The position numbers and the translations under genes are program-made. From Arthrobacter sp. B6 (GTDB lineage Bacteria > Actinomycetota > Actinomycetes > Actinomycetales > Micrococcaceae): DNA of 64,000 bases. The notes below the pieces were generated by a model. The model ran no database searches. It was given only the letters and a program-made list of their open reading frames with translations, and was not told the DNA's origin. How positions within the stretch are numbered: the stretch's first letter is position 1; each line of letters begins with the position of its first letter. Shown here one piece after another: positions 26,077-33,859 of this stretch. The DNA lies in assembly GCF_001663775.1 (NCBI RefSeq), contig NZ_KV467169.1:224713-288712 (forward strand), written 5' to 3'.

Positions 26077-27054
26077 TCAGACGTGCTGTTGGAACCACGC
26101 CAGTGTGTCGTTCCAGGCAGCCGTGGCCTGGGCCTCGTTGTACCGTTGACCGGTGTCGTTGTGGAAGGCGTGGTCAACGCCGGGATACACCGTCAGCTGA
26201 TGCGTGATGTTGTTGGCCGCCAGGGCGTCCTTCAGTGACGGCATGGCGCCTGTGATCCGCTGGTCCCGCTCGGCGTAGACGCCAAAGACGGCGGCCTTGA
26301 TGGCCGGGACCTTGTTGAGGTCCGGCGCCGGGCCGTAGAACGCGGCGGTTGCTGCCAGTCCGGCCAGTTCCGTCGACGCCTGCCAGGTGATCCCGCCCCC
26401 GAAGCAGTAGCCGTTCATGGCGATCCGGGCAGGATCAACAAAATCCTGGGAGGCCAGGTAGTCAAAGGCCGCGGCGAAATCAGCCACGTGCCGCTGGGCG
26501 CCTGCCCTGGTCAGCGCACCCGGAACGGCGTCCGCATCCATGCTTGCCGTCCCGCCTTCCCTGCTGAGCAGGTCCGGTGCCAGGGCGCTGTAGCCGGCCA
26601 GGGCGAAGCGCCGGGCCACGTCCTGGATATGGGGGGTGAGCCCACGGTTCTCATGGCAAACCAGCACGGCAGGTCCGCTCGCCGCCCCGTCCGGCCGGGC
26701 AAGGTAGCCGCTGATCCCGGTGCCGCTGGAGGGGAAGGTGACCGTCGACGTCGTCAGCCCGCCTGCTCCCTCGGGAACGGAGAGCGGGCTCCTGGCGCCC
26801 GGAACGGCACCGGAGGCCGATGTGGTATTCCCTGCCGCCCCGGACGTCGGGGCGGGCGTAGGCATGGGGTCGGTGCGGCCGGGGACCTCTTCGGGGGTGC
26901 AGCCCACCAGCAGCATCGCGGCCGAGGTCGCCGCCATGCTTCCGGTGATGAACGCGACCCGGCGCGTGAAGGTGCGGTGGGTCATGTCCCCGGCGCGGTA
27001 ATCGTCGAAGAATTCCTCGATCAGGTACTTCTCAAACTTGCCAAGCTGAACCAT
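26077..27054 (-). CDS. Dienelactone hydrolase family protein, Tat/lipoprotein export signal
   Basis: The 325-residue product begins with about 28 charged residues, then T-R-R-V-A-F and a hydrophobic stretch ending LLVGC. This combines a twin-arginine-like motif with a lipobox, so it may be an exported lipoprotein. The hydrolase domain has the nucleophile in GYCFGGG, the acid in YAERDQR and the histidine in GVDHAFHND, the DLH Cys-Asp-His triad. AGGAGG lies 5 nt before the ATG, fixing this start. Substrate unknown; these enzymes hydrolyse lactones or esters. Confidence 0.9.
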   Translation of the reverse strand: MVQLGKFEKYLIEEFFDDYRAGDMTHRTFTRRVAFITGSMAATSAAMLLVGCTPEEVPGRTDPMPTPAPTSGAAGNTTSASGAVPGARSPLSVPEGAGGLTTSTVTFPSSGTGISGYLARPDGAASGPAVLVCHENRGLTPHIQDVARRFALAGYSALAPDLLSREGGTASMDADAVPGALTRAGAQRHVADFAAAFDYLASQDFVDPARIAMNGYCFGGGITWQASTELAGLAATAAFYGPAPDLNKVPAIKAAVFGVYAERDQRITGAMPSLKDALAANNITHQLTVYPGVDHAFHNDTGQRYNEAQATAAWNDTLAWFQQHV

Positions 27055-27134
27055 TGGGGCCTCCTGAGGATGGCCAACATCCTCCTCCGAAGGCCGGCGT
27101 CGGGCAAGGGCCGCCGGGCGTATCCGGTTCCCAT

Positions 27135-28028
27135 TCAGGGCTGTAGCCGTCGTTTGGGGAAGGCGATCCGGTCCAGATCATTGGCCGCAATAATGGTGGC
27201 CGCGCCGGCACGCTCTTTGGCCTGCCGGGCAAGAGGCGTAACGTCATCGCTGTACCTCGATGAGAAGTGGGTGAGCACAAGGGTGCCGACGGCGGCGCTG
27301 GCCGCCAACTCCCCTGCCTGCCCGGCGGTGAGGTGCCGGTACTCCTTGGCGAGCCCGGCGTCGTCGTTGCTGAATGTTGACTCCGCCACGAGCAGGTCGA
27401 CGCCGTCCGCCAGTTCCTCGCCGCCCGCGCAAGGGGCCGTGTCCATCACGAAGGCGAAGCCCTGGCCGGGCCGGGGAACGCTCACGTCCTCCCGACGGAC
27501 GCTACCCAGCCTGCCCTCACGCTGCAGGCGGCCGACGTCGGAACCCCAGATCCCTGCCGCGGCGAGCAGGTCCGGAAGGAAGGTGCGGCCATCCGGTTCT
27601 GTGAGCCTGTAGCCGTAGGTTTCGATGCGGTGCTTCAGCGGCCGTACCTCCAGGCCGCGTGCCACCGTTCCTGCGCCACCGTGAGGGTACAGCCGCAGGT
27701 CAATTCCCGGAGAACTGACGGCTACCAGGGCACGGACCAGCTCCTCGCCCGATGCCGGATAGTGCAGATGGACCGGATGGGCCACCCCGTCCAAAGCCAT
27801 TCTCGAAAGCACGCCGGGCAGGCCGAAGCAGTGGTCACCGTGTACGTGCGTGAGGCAGATGCGCGTGATCTGGGTGGCCGAAACCCCGGCGTGGATCATC
27901 TGGCGCTGCGTTCCCTCGCCCGGGTCGAACAGCAGGCCTTCCCCGTCCCACAGCAGCAGGTAGCCGTTGTGGTTCCGCGTCCGGGTTGGGACCTGTGAGG
28001 CTGTGCCGAGCACAACTAGTTCACGCAT
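27135..28028 (-). CDS. rnz: Ribonuclease Z (tRNA 3' processing endonuclease)
   Basis: This metallo-beta-lactamase-fold nuclease removes 3' trailers from pre-tRNAs. The 297-residue protein opens MRELVVLGTASQVPTRTRNHNGYLL and carries the zinc motif LTHVHGDHCFGLPG, a downstream MDTAPC segment and the C-terminal LTHFSSRYSD, all typical of RNase Z/ElaC. The length is that of the short form. Transcribed as a single gene, with a terminator hairpin of the upstream small gene just before it. Confidence 0.94.
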   Translation of the reverse strand: MRELVVLGTASQVPTRTRNHNGYLLLWDGEGLLFDPGEGTQRQMIHAGVSATQITRICLTHVHGDHCFGLPGVLSRMALDGVAHPVHLHYPASGEELVRALVAVSSPGIDLRLYPHGGAGTVARGLEVRPLKHRIETYGYRLTEPDGRTFLPDLLAAAGIWGSDVGRLQREGRLGSVRREDVSVPRPGQGFAFVMDTAPCAGGEELADGVDLLVAESTFSNDDAGLAKEYRHLTAGQAGELAASAAVGTLVLTHFSSRYSDDVTPLARQAKERAGAATIIAANDLDRIAFPKRRLQP

Positions 28029-28044
28029 GGCTTCGGTACCGAAA

Positions 28045-28076
28045 AGCAGGTCCCGGAAAAATCCAGGACCTGCTTC
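28045..28076 (-). terminator. Intrinsic terminator of the 60-aa small-protein gene
   Basis: On the minus strand AAGCAGGTCC pairs with GGACCTGCTT around a 12-base loop, and the stem runs directly into TTTT. It lies after the stop of the 28095 gene and before the rnz start. Confidence 0.8.
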
Positions 28077-28094
28077 TCAGATGTTTGTGAGAAC

Positions 28095-28277
28095 TCAGCG
28101 CCGCTTGAGCATTCCCATGATTTTGCCTGCCATGCCGCCGGGCCTGCCACCCACGGCGCCCGTTGCGTTTGGCGTACGCCCCGTGGCATTCATTCCGGAT
28201 CCGCGTACGGTGCCACCGGGCCGGTTCCTGCCTGCGAATCGTCCAGCGGCGTTCCTGATCATGCTTCCCAAGTTCAT
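28095..28277 (-). CDS. Small basic glycine-rich protein, 60 aa
   Basis: The product is rich in Gly, Arg, Asn and Met (MNLGSMIRNAAGRFAGRNRP ... GKIMGMLKRR) and strongly basic; no family is recognised. It is likely real: AAGGAG lies 7 nt before the ATG, a terminator with a T-run follows, and an AT-rich promoter with a palindrome precedes it. A nucleic-acid- or membrane-associated role is possible but unproven. Confidence 0.7.
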   Translation of the reverse strand: MNLGSMIRNAAGRFAGRNRPGGTVRGSGMNATGRTPNATGAVGGRPGGMAGKIMGMLKRR

Positions 28278-28310
28278 GCCAAACTCCTTCAGTCGTGATC
28301 TGCCAACCGA

Positions 28311-28331
28311 TAATAATCAGCCTGCTTATTA
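28311..28331 (-). promoter_or_regulatory. AT-rich 21-bp palindrome in the small-protein promoter
   Basis: TAATAA and TTATTA flank CAG-C-CTG, giving a 21-bp imperfect palindrome with a single mismatched pair. On the minus strand, TAAAAT just upstream could be a -10 box, so the palindrome would lie at the transcription start. The size and AT content resemble MarR-type operators. It lies 34 bp before the 28277 start codon. Confidence 0.5.
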
Positions 28332-28370
28332 TTTTAGCTTAGTTTACGCGGTAGGCGTAGGAATTGCGGA

Positions 28371-28583
28371 TCAGTGCAGGAGCCAGGATCCGTCTGACGG
28401 GGGCTCAGGTTTCCGGCGCAGTTTGCGGAAGAGGGCGACGAAAGGCCACGCCAGCAGTTGAATCACCCCGGCCGATAACAACAGGCAAAGAACAAGAACA
28501 AGAACCGGCGAGTACAGGAGGAACACCCCAACCGCTGTGGCAATGTAGCCTCCGATCAACCCGAGAACCGCCCCGGCATCCAT
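28371..28583 (-). CDS. Small membrane protein, 70 aa
   Basis: Two hydrophobic segments (about 6-24 and 27-50) are followed by a basic tail, RKLRRKPEPP. AGGAG lies 6 nt before the ATG. No family is recognised. The Lys/Arg-rich tail would be cytoplasmic if the positive-inside rule holds. Confidence 0.7.
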   Translation of the reverse strand: MDAGAVLGLIGGYIATAVGVFLLYSPVLVLVLCLLLSAGVIQLLAWPFVALFRKLRRKPEPPSDGSWLLH

Positions 28584-28602
28584 CGAAACTCCTATTCACT
28601 TT

Positions 28603-28761
28603 TCAGGGATTAAACGTCCGGGCGGACACGTCAACCGATGCGATGGTCCAACTGACCTTCGTCGGCCGTTTTATGCGGCGCACGCGGGCAGCCCGCTCCA
28701 GCATGGCTCCTGGGACTGTCGCGTAAAGCAACAACGGGGTTGGTGGGGTGACGCGCTGCAT
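28603..28761 (-). CDS. Small hypothetical protein, 52 aa
   Basis: A short frame, MQRVTPPTPLLLYATVPGAM, with a basic middle (RVRRIKRPTK). It is supported mainly by a strong ribosome site, GGAGGAAAG, about 6 nt before the ATG at 28761. It lies upstream of the small membrane protein on the same strand with a 19-bp gap, so the two may form an operon. No domain is recognised. Confidence 0.5.
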   Translation of the reverse strand: MQRVTPPTPLLLYATVPGAMLERAARVRRIKRPTKVSWTIASVDVSARTFNP

Positions 28762-28981
28762 GCAACTTTCCTCCGGAGTGCCGGGGAACTTCCCGGTCTG
28801 CCCTGGGGGCCGCAATCTGCCTAACGGTCGTCAAATCAGCGTACTCTTCTCTTCGCACGCGAGGAAGAAGAAACGCTCCGCGGATGCCAGGATGGCCTGG
28901 GTAGGCGCAGTCACCGGACCTGTTGCCTCATGACCGCCACGTACCCAGAATAAAAGCGGGTCTACAACCGAAGGGAATATC

Positions 28982-29431
28982 GTGGACGACGCAGAAGCCT
29001 TCCTGGCAGCCGTTATGCCTGTCCTGACCGAAGCCGACACCGCCATGCACAACGGCGACGCCGAACCCCGAAAGGCTCTGTGGTCGCGCACCGACCCCGT
29101 AACGCTGTTCGGCGCGGCCAGGACAACGGTCGGGGCGGACGAGGTGATCCCGTTCTTCGACGTTCTTGCGGGCCGCTTTTCGAACTGCACATCCTTCGAG
29201 TACGAAGTTGCGGCCTCCGGCGTCAGCGGGGACTTGGCATACGTCGTCGGCATCGAGCACACCACCGCGTCGGTTGGCGGCGCCGATCCGATGCCCTACA
29301 CCCTGAGGGTGACCACAATCTTCCGGCGCGAGGACGGCGACTGGAAGATCGTGCACCGGCACGGGGACGCCTTGCCGGAGGGCGATGTTGACCTGACCCG
29401 CAGCCAGCTTGGCCGGCTCAGAAATTTCTAG
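28982..29431 (+). CDS. SnoaL/NTF2-like (DUF4440) protein
   Basis: The 149-residue product has the cone-shaped NTF2-like pattern: a helical start with FLAAVMPVLTEADTAMHNGD, then LFGAARTTVGADEVIPFFDVL and a terminal VTTIFRREDGDWKIVHRHGD typical of SnoaL-like folds. These serve as isomerases, hydrolases or ligand-binding proteins; substrate unknown. The GTG start has AAGGGA about 6 nt upstream. It ends at a strong terminator. Confidence 0.84.
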   Translation: MDDAEAFLAAVMPVLTEADTAMHNGDAEPRKALWSRTDPVTLFGAARTTVGADEVIPFFDVLAGRFSNCTSFEYEVAASGVSGDLAYVVGIEHTTASVGGADPMPYTLRVTTIFRREDGDWKIVHRHGDALPEGDVDLTRSQLGRLRNF

Positions 29432-29441
29432 CACGCAAAGA

Positions 29442-29471
29442 CGCCGCGGACCTGTAACGGTCTCCGCGGCG
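29442..29471. terminator. Bidirectional terminator
   Basis: CGCCGCGGA (29442-29450) and TCCGCGGCG (29463-29471) are perfect complements, extended by CC/GG, between the convergent SnoaL-like and flotillin genes. Confidence 0.8.
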
Positions 29472-29527
29472 CCTTGTTGATTCCGACCTGAACTAGCGGG
29501 CGGACCCGTCCCTCAGGCCGGTACCGA

Positions 29528-31024
29528 TCACTGCGGTCCGGCTTGTTCTTTGACGGTGCCGTTTCCGGCGGCCCGGGTCTCTGCGGCGGGGGCTGACGTG
29601 CCAAAGCCTTTGAGCATTTCAATCACGTCAAACCCCGTGGTGTCCTTGAGCATCTGCGCGGTCTGCTGCACTCCCGAGGAAACATTTTTGCTCACCTGGC
29701 CCGCGCCGTCGTTGGAGATGACGGTCATGTTGCTGATGGCACTCATTGGCGCCGCGATTTCCCTGGCGATGGAAGGCAGAACCTCCAGCAGCTTGTTCAG
29801 AATTGCTGCCTCGTTGAACTCGCTGTACGCCTTGGCCTGCGCTTCGATGGCCTCGGCTTCAGCCGTTCCACGAAGACCAATGACATCAGCTTCGGCGATA
29901 CCCTTGGATTTCGTCACTTCAGCCTCAGCAAGACCCCGGATCTTGTTGATCTCGGTCTCGGCGTTGCCTTTGGCAGTGTTGGCTGCTGCCAGAGCCTTTG
30001 CTTCGACCTCGTTGCCGGCGGCCTTGAGCTTTCGGGTTTCGAGTTCCGCGGCGGCCTCAACCTTCGTGGCTTCCGAGATGCGGGTACGGCGGGAAAGGTC
30101 AGCCGCCGCTTCGGTCTCAACTTTGTATTTGGCAGCATCGGCGGGCTTGCGGACCTCGATGTCGAGTTCCTTTTCACGCAGCTCCGCCTGACGAGCCACA
30201 ACCTGCTGGTTCTTGAGGATAATCGCCTGCTGCTGGTCGGCATGGGCAAGCGGACCCGCTGCATCAGCCTCTGCCTGGCGGGCATCCGTTTCCTGCTTGA
30301 GTTCAGCGCGGCGGAGAGCCAGCTTCTGCTCCGCCTCAGCCGTCTTCTGATCCGCGAGCGCCTTCGCTTCCGCAGCTTCCCGCTGGGAGTTCGCTTCAGC
30401 AATGCTGGCGTTCCGTGCCACCAGGGCAGCCTCGGGACGGCCAAGGTTCTTCAGGTAGCCGCCTGCGTCGTCCACAGACTTGATCTGGAAGGTATCGATG
30501 ACCAGGCCCTGGTTGGTCATGGAATGCTCGGCTTCTTCCTTGACGGATGCGGCGAACTGCGCGCGGTCCTTGATGATCGCGTCAACGCTCAGGGTGCCCA
30601 CGATCGAACGCAGTGAACCCGAGAGGGTTTCCTGGGTGTAGTGGTCAATGGCGTCCTGCTGGTCAAGGAACCGCTGGGCCGCCTTGCGGACAGAGATCTT
30701 GTCGCCGCCTACCTTTACCTGGGCAACGCCGGCCAGCTTGAGCTGGATGCCGTTGTTGGAGATCGCCTCGATAGTGACTTCGACCTGACGCGAGGACAGC
30801 GAGATGTGGCTGACCCGTTCCGTGATCGGGTTGACGAACGCCCGATTGTTGATGATGACACGAGACTGGTCATCGGACGTTTCATCCGTTGTGTTCGGAT
30901 CGCTCTTGCCAGTGATGAGCATGGCCTCGTTTGGCTTAGCGAAACGGATGCTCGAGGTGTAGAAGATGAATCCGGCGATAAGCAGGAGGGCGAGTACGCC
31001 CCCGCCGATCAGCATTACTGTCAT
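29528..31024 (-). CDS. Flotillin family protein (SPFH/Band 7)
   Basis: Flotillins scaffold membrane microdomains. The 498-residue protein has an N-terminal membrane segment (MTVMLIGGGVLALLLIAGFI), an SPFH domain to about residue 200, and a long Ala/Glu/Lys-rich coiled coil full of flotillin-type repeats (EAKALADQKTAEAEQKLALR). A C-terminal tail of about 60 residues ends the protein. The ATG at 31024 has AGGGGGAACA before it; the longer frame is not needed. It is monocistronic here; an NfeD partner gene is not adjacent. Confidence 0.92.
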   Translation of the reverse strand: MTVMLIGGGVLALLLIAGFIFYTSSIRFAKPNEAMLITGKSDPNTTDETSDDQSRVIINNRAFVNPITERVSHISLSSRQVEVTIEAISNNGIQLKLAGVAQVKVGGDKISVRKAAQRFLDQQDAIDHYTQETLSGSLRSIVGTLSVDAIIKDRAQFAASVKEEAEHSMTNQGLVIDTFQIKSVDDAGGYLKNLGRPEAALVARNASIAEANSQREAAEAKALADQKTAEAEQKLALRRAELKQETDARQAEADAAGPLAHADQQQAIILKNQQVVARQAELREKELDIEVRKPADAAKYKVETEAAADLSRRTRISEATKVEAAAELETRKLKAAGNEVEAKALAAANTAKGNAETEINKIRGLAEAEVTKSKGIAEADVIGLRGTAEAEAIEAQAKAYSEFNEAAILNKLLEVLPSIAREIAAPMSAISNMTVISNDGAGQVSKNVSSGVQQTAQMLKDTTGFDVIEMLKGFGTSAPAAETRAAGNGTVKEQAGPQ

Positions 31025-31249
31025 TGTTCCCCCTGTTGATGTGTCAGTGCGCCATGATCGTCGCCGATCCGTGGAGCCCGGTGTCGATGGGGGACGCGGC
31101 ACCGCTTAAACAACTCGGTGGTGTCCCCCTTCGCACCGGCTGTCTTAGATCAAACCTTACGTGTAATGGGGGACTGCTGGCGGTCATGTGGCGCTTCGCG
31201 GAAATTGCGGGCAGAAGCAAGGTGACTCACCGCACGCCGCTTCCTGTTA

Positions 31250-31267
31250 CCTAAACGTGACTTTAGG
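31250..31267. promoter_or_regulatory. Inverted repeat CCTAAA-N6-TTTAGG
   Basis: A perfect 6-bp inverted repeat around CGTGAC lies about 115 bp upstream of the second c-di-AMP riboswitch, in the promoter region of the 31503 gene. It may be an operator. Apart from this and the riboswitch, 31025-31365 shows no gene I can support. Confidence 0.35.
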
Positions 31268-31365
31268 AAATGGTTCATGTACGGTTTTGGGGTGGCTCAT
31301 CCTGGATCGGGCCGCGTCCGGGCTGACGCCGAGCTCTGCCACATCCCGGGCTCCCGACACATTAA

Positions 31366-31498
31366 GGCAGAGACGGGGGACCCACAGTCTTCGGGCCGCT
31401 GCCCAGCGGCCCTTGGGGTGAAGCCGTCACGTTAAACGTGCCGGCCGGTGGACCTCTTCCGAACCCGACAGCTAACTCCGCAGGCGTTGAGAGGCAAC
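31366..31498 (+). ncRNA. c-di-AMP riboswitch (ydaO-yuaA class), second copy
   Basis: The same ordered blocks as the copy at 23.1 kb are present: GACGGGGGACCCA (31372-31384), CTTGGGGTGAAGCC (about 31412-31425), TTCCGAACCCGACAGCTAAC (31457-31476), CTCCGCAGGCG and GAGAGGCAACCA. A palindromic CACGTTAAACGTG (31428-31440) forms one helix. It ends 4 bases before the start codon of the 31503 gene, so ligand binding could mask the ribosome site or stop transcription. Confidence 0.88.
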
Positions 31499-31502
31499 CA
31501 TC

Positions 31503-32855
31503 ATGTCCCGTTCGCTGGATCAGTCGCGCCCTTTTCGGGCCGGGCGACACCGCGCAGAAGCTGCGCCAGTCACCAACACTCCACTCTCCCCGACGAGCTC
31601 CGACGCGGAAGTGCCAAATCCGGGGCCGGCCCCCACAGAACCGGCATCCGCCGTGCTGCGACGACGCAGGAACAGACGCCCGGCCTTCGAGGTACCGCCT
31701 GCCCCCGAATCAGCACGTACCGCGGAAGCAGCGTCTCCTGCAATCGAAGCACTTCCTGCTATAGCCCGCCGGAGTCCTGCTCCGGAAAGCGCGGCCAGGG
31801 ACGCGACGGCGGCAACCCGACGGGCCGGGCCGCGACGCGGGGCAGTTGAGAAACCAGCAGACGCCACGTCTGCTGCAGCCCCCAGCGGCGGGCCGGCGAT
31901 ACTTAGCCCTCAGACACCCGTTGCCTTCAGTTCCGAAGCCCAGGCCGTCCTGAGGAGAGCCGCTTCGGTTCGTGTCATGGGTCATCGGATGGCCGTGGTT
32001 GCCGGCGCCCTTGCCGTACTGCTTGCCGTCGGCACCGCCAGCCAAGCCAATGAACTGCGCTTTTTCGGCGAGGAGTCATCCGTCCAGGATGCCGCCGGCG
32101 CAACAGATCCGACCCGGGCCACATCGGGAACGCACCCCGCCTACAATAATGGACGGGCGACGTCACGACCGAGCGCCTCCACTCCCCCGGGCACACCGGT
32201 CGCTGGCCCGGCACAGGCCCCGGGCACCGATGATAGGCCCGCAGCTGCCGATGCCATTGCCTCTGCTTTGCCAGCCGTCACCAACCTCCCCATGCCAGTG
32301 GACGCTTCCACCCTGGCCGGAATCCTGGCTGCTTCCCCCGTTGCGGTTCCGCCCTCCCCGGCGCCCTCCGTGAAGCTTGAGCCACCGGTTATGTCATCGG
32401 CGACACCCGCCCCGCCAACGGCGCCCGGTACGGCCCCGCCTGCGCCCGCACCGGGGGCAACCGGACCCACGACTGCGCAAGCTCCCGCAGCAACGGCACC
32501 CACGGCGACACCGGCCCCGGCGGCAGTGGCACGAACTGACGCACCGGCTCCGGCGAGTGCACCCGCACCCACGCCAACGACCGCATCGCCCACCCCCTCG
32601 CCCACTACCGGCGCCGCAGCTCCCGATGAACGGGATGGCACGTCAGAAGAAGCAGTCGAAACTCGCTCGTATGCCAGCTCCCGTCTGGCTTCCTATGGCT
32701 GGGGCGCGGAACAGATGAATGCCCTGGACGCACTATGGGACACTTCAACAAAGTGGCGTCCCAGCCAGGTGGACAGAGGATTGAGCTATATCAAAAAACG
32801 CCATGGTTCCCCGGCAAAAGCCCTGGAATTCCGCGCCGCGAACAACTGGTACTGA
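31503..32855 (+). CDS. Riboswitch-controlled membrane/secreted protein with a shrunken lysozyme-like tail
   Basis: The 450-residue product has a charged, Ala/Pro/Arg-rich N-terminal ~155 residues, one membrane segment (about MAVVAGALAVLLAVGTASQA), then a long Pro/Ala/Thr linker. The last ~65 residues (SRLASYGWGAEQMNALDALW ... GLSYIKKRHGSP ... NNWY) match the C-terminal domain of the 21411 gene. However, they lack its candidate catalytic glutamate (KESNW became DTSTKW) and the whole SGAYGIAQ segment. It is probably exported by the internal signal anchor. A non-catalytic wall-binding or regulatory role is inferred. Confidence 0.75.
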   Translation: MSRSLDQSRPFRAGRHRAEAAPVTNTPLSPTSSDAEVPNPGPAPTEPASAVLRRRRNRRPAFEVPPAPESARTAEAASPAIEALPAIARRSPAPESAARDATAATRRAGPRRGAVEKPADATSAAAPSGGPAILSPQTPVAFSSEAQAVLRRAASVRVMGHRMAVVAGALAVLLAVGTASQANELRFFGEESSVQDAAGATDPTRATSGTHPAYNNGRATSRPSASTPPGTPVAGPAQAPGTDDRPAAADAIASALPAVTNLPMPVDASTLAGILAASPVAVPPSPAPSVKLEPPVMSSATPAPPTAPGTAPPAPAPGATGPTTAQAPAATAPTATPAPAAVARTDAPAPASAPAPTPTTASPTPSPTTGAAAPDERDGTSEEAVETRSYASSRLASYGWGAEQMNALDALWDTSTKWRPSQVDRGLSYIKKRHGSPAKALEFRAANNWY

Positions 32856-32910
32856 CCCGGCGGGCACAGGCCTCGTTGAGGAAGCCGTCGGGCAAACCTG
32901 CACTCCCACC

Positions 32911-32947
32911 GAACAGCCCCCGCACGCCTTCGTGTGAGGGGCTGTTC
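32911..32947 (+). terminator. Terminator after the riboswitch gene
   Basis: GAACAGCCCC (32911-32920) pairs with GGGGCTGTTC (32938-32947), with an inner CGCAC/GTGTG extension. It lies 55 bp after the stop of the 31503 gene and before the convergent NrtR-like gene. Confidence 0.75.
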
Positions 32948-33023
32948 CATGTGGTTCGCCGACAGCGTCGCGTGTCGATGGCTCCCACCTGCTGCCTGCG
33001 CGCTCAGGTTTCCACGGGAGGCG

Positions 33024-33758
33024 TCAGTCCCGCGGCCGCATGAGCGGGGGGTTGAGTACGGCCCGCGCCGGCTGCCCCGCCGCCGTCCGGGCTGCCGGGG
33101 CCAGCCGGAACAGCGCGGCGGGACGGCCGGCGTCTCCTGTTGTCATCCGCCCGGTGTCTTCCAGGAAATCGGGTGTGCCCGTGGCCTTGCGGTGAAAGTT
33201 CCTGGGGTCAAGACGCGTCCCCCAGACGGCCTCATACACGGCCCGGAGCTGGGCCACAGTGAACTCCTCACCGCAAAACGCGGCCCCCAGTGGCGAGTAT
33301 TCGAGCTTTGACTTCGCCCGCTCCAGGGCGTCGCCGAGGATCCGCCCATGATCAAACGCGAGCTGCAATTCGCCCCCGAGGACCTGCCCGACGGGGTACC
33401 AGGCCGCATGTTCGGCGTCGCTCCCCGCCGACAGAACCGGAAAATCAGGCGCCAGCAGCAGATGGGCCACCGTGAGTACATCCCCGCGGGGGTCGCGTCC
33501 TTTGGGCCCGTAACTGCCCAGTTGCTCCAAATGGCCGGGGAGATGCCCGACGCCGGTCTCCTCCGCAAGTTCCCGGCCCGCCGCCTCCAGCAACTCCTCG
33601 CCGGCCAGGACGAATCCGCCCGGCAGGGCGAGCCTGCCGCGGAAGGGATCGATGAGACGGGTTATTAGCAGGACGTTCAGCTGGCCGTCGCGCACTGTCA
33701 GGGCAACGACGTCGACAGTCACCGGGAAGCACGCCGGCGCTGGAGGGGTTTCGGTCAT
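33024..33758 (-). CDS. NrtR-like transcriptional regulator (NUDIX domain plus winged helix)
   Basis: The 244-residue protein begins with a NUDIX fold whose box GGFVLAGEELLEAAGRELAEE is largely intact. A C-terminal winged-helix-like region follows (FTVAQLRAVYEAVWGTRLDPRN, FHRKATGTPDFLEDTGR), the layout of NrtR repressors that sense ADP-ribose or related NAD metabolites. The ATG at 33758 is preferred; an upstream ATG at 33785 lies inside an operator. It is divergent from the SPFH and NAD-kinase-like genes, with two palindromic operators between, so autoregulation and control of that pair are likely. Confidence 0.86.
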   Translation of the reverse strand: MTETPPAPACFPVTVDVVALTVRDGQLNVLLITRLIDPFRGRLALPGGFVLAGEELLEAAGRELAEETGVGHLPGHLEQLGSYGPKGRDPRGDVLTVAHLLLAPDFPVLSAGSDAEHAAWYPVGQVLGGELQLAFDHGRILGDALERAKSKLEYSPLGAAFCGEEFTVAQLRAVYEAVWGTRLDPRNFHRKATGTPDFLEDTGRMTTGDAGRPAALFRLAPAARTAAGQPARAVLNPPLMRPRD

Positions 33759-33775
33759 GATGCCATCGTAAGTAT

Positions 33776-33796
33776 TTATCGTCACCTTGACAATAA
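33776..33796. promoter_or_regulatory. NrtR-like operator 1
   Basis: A 21-bp palindrome, TTATCGTCA on the left and TGACAATAA on the right around a 3-base centre; only one pair is mismatched. It covers the -35 box of the rightward promoter and lies just upstream of the regulator's start codon, so one bound dimer could repress both directions. It shares its half-site with operator 2. Confidence 0.75.
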
Positions 33797-33816
33797 TTCG
33801 ACGGCGGTTCTATAGT
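33787..33816 (+). promoter_or_regulatory. Sigma-70-type promoter for the SPFH / NAD-kinase-like operon
   Basis: TTGACA (33787-33792) and TATAGT (33811-33816) are separated by 18 bp, close to consensus. The -35 box lies inside operator 1, and operator 2 begins 5 bp after the -10 box, over the expected start point. This is a textbook repressor-controlled promoter. Confidence 0.75.
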
Positions 33817-33820
33817 GGCG

Positions 33821-33841
33821 TTATCGTCAGATTGACGAAAA
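33821..33841. promoter_or_regulatory. NrtR-like operator 2
   Basis: The left half TTATCGTCA is identical to operator 1; the right half TGACGAAAA completes a 21-bp palindrome with one mismatched pair. The two operators start 45 bp apart, about four helical turns, so they lie on the same DNA face. Confidence 0.75.
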
Positions 33842-33859
33842 TAGAAGAAGGAGAGCCCA

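Noticed and set aside
32141..32641. Minus-strand Gly/Ala-rich frame opposite the riboswitch-controlled gene
   Set aside because: Complement of a Pro/Ala/Thr linker; such repeats generate long antisense frames.
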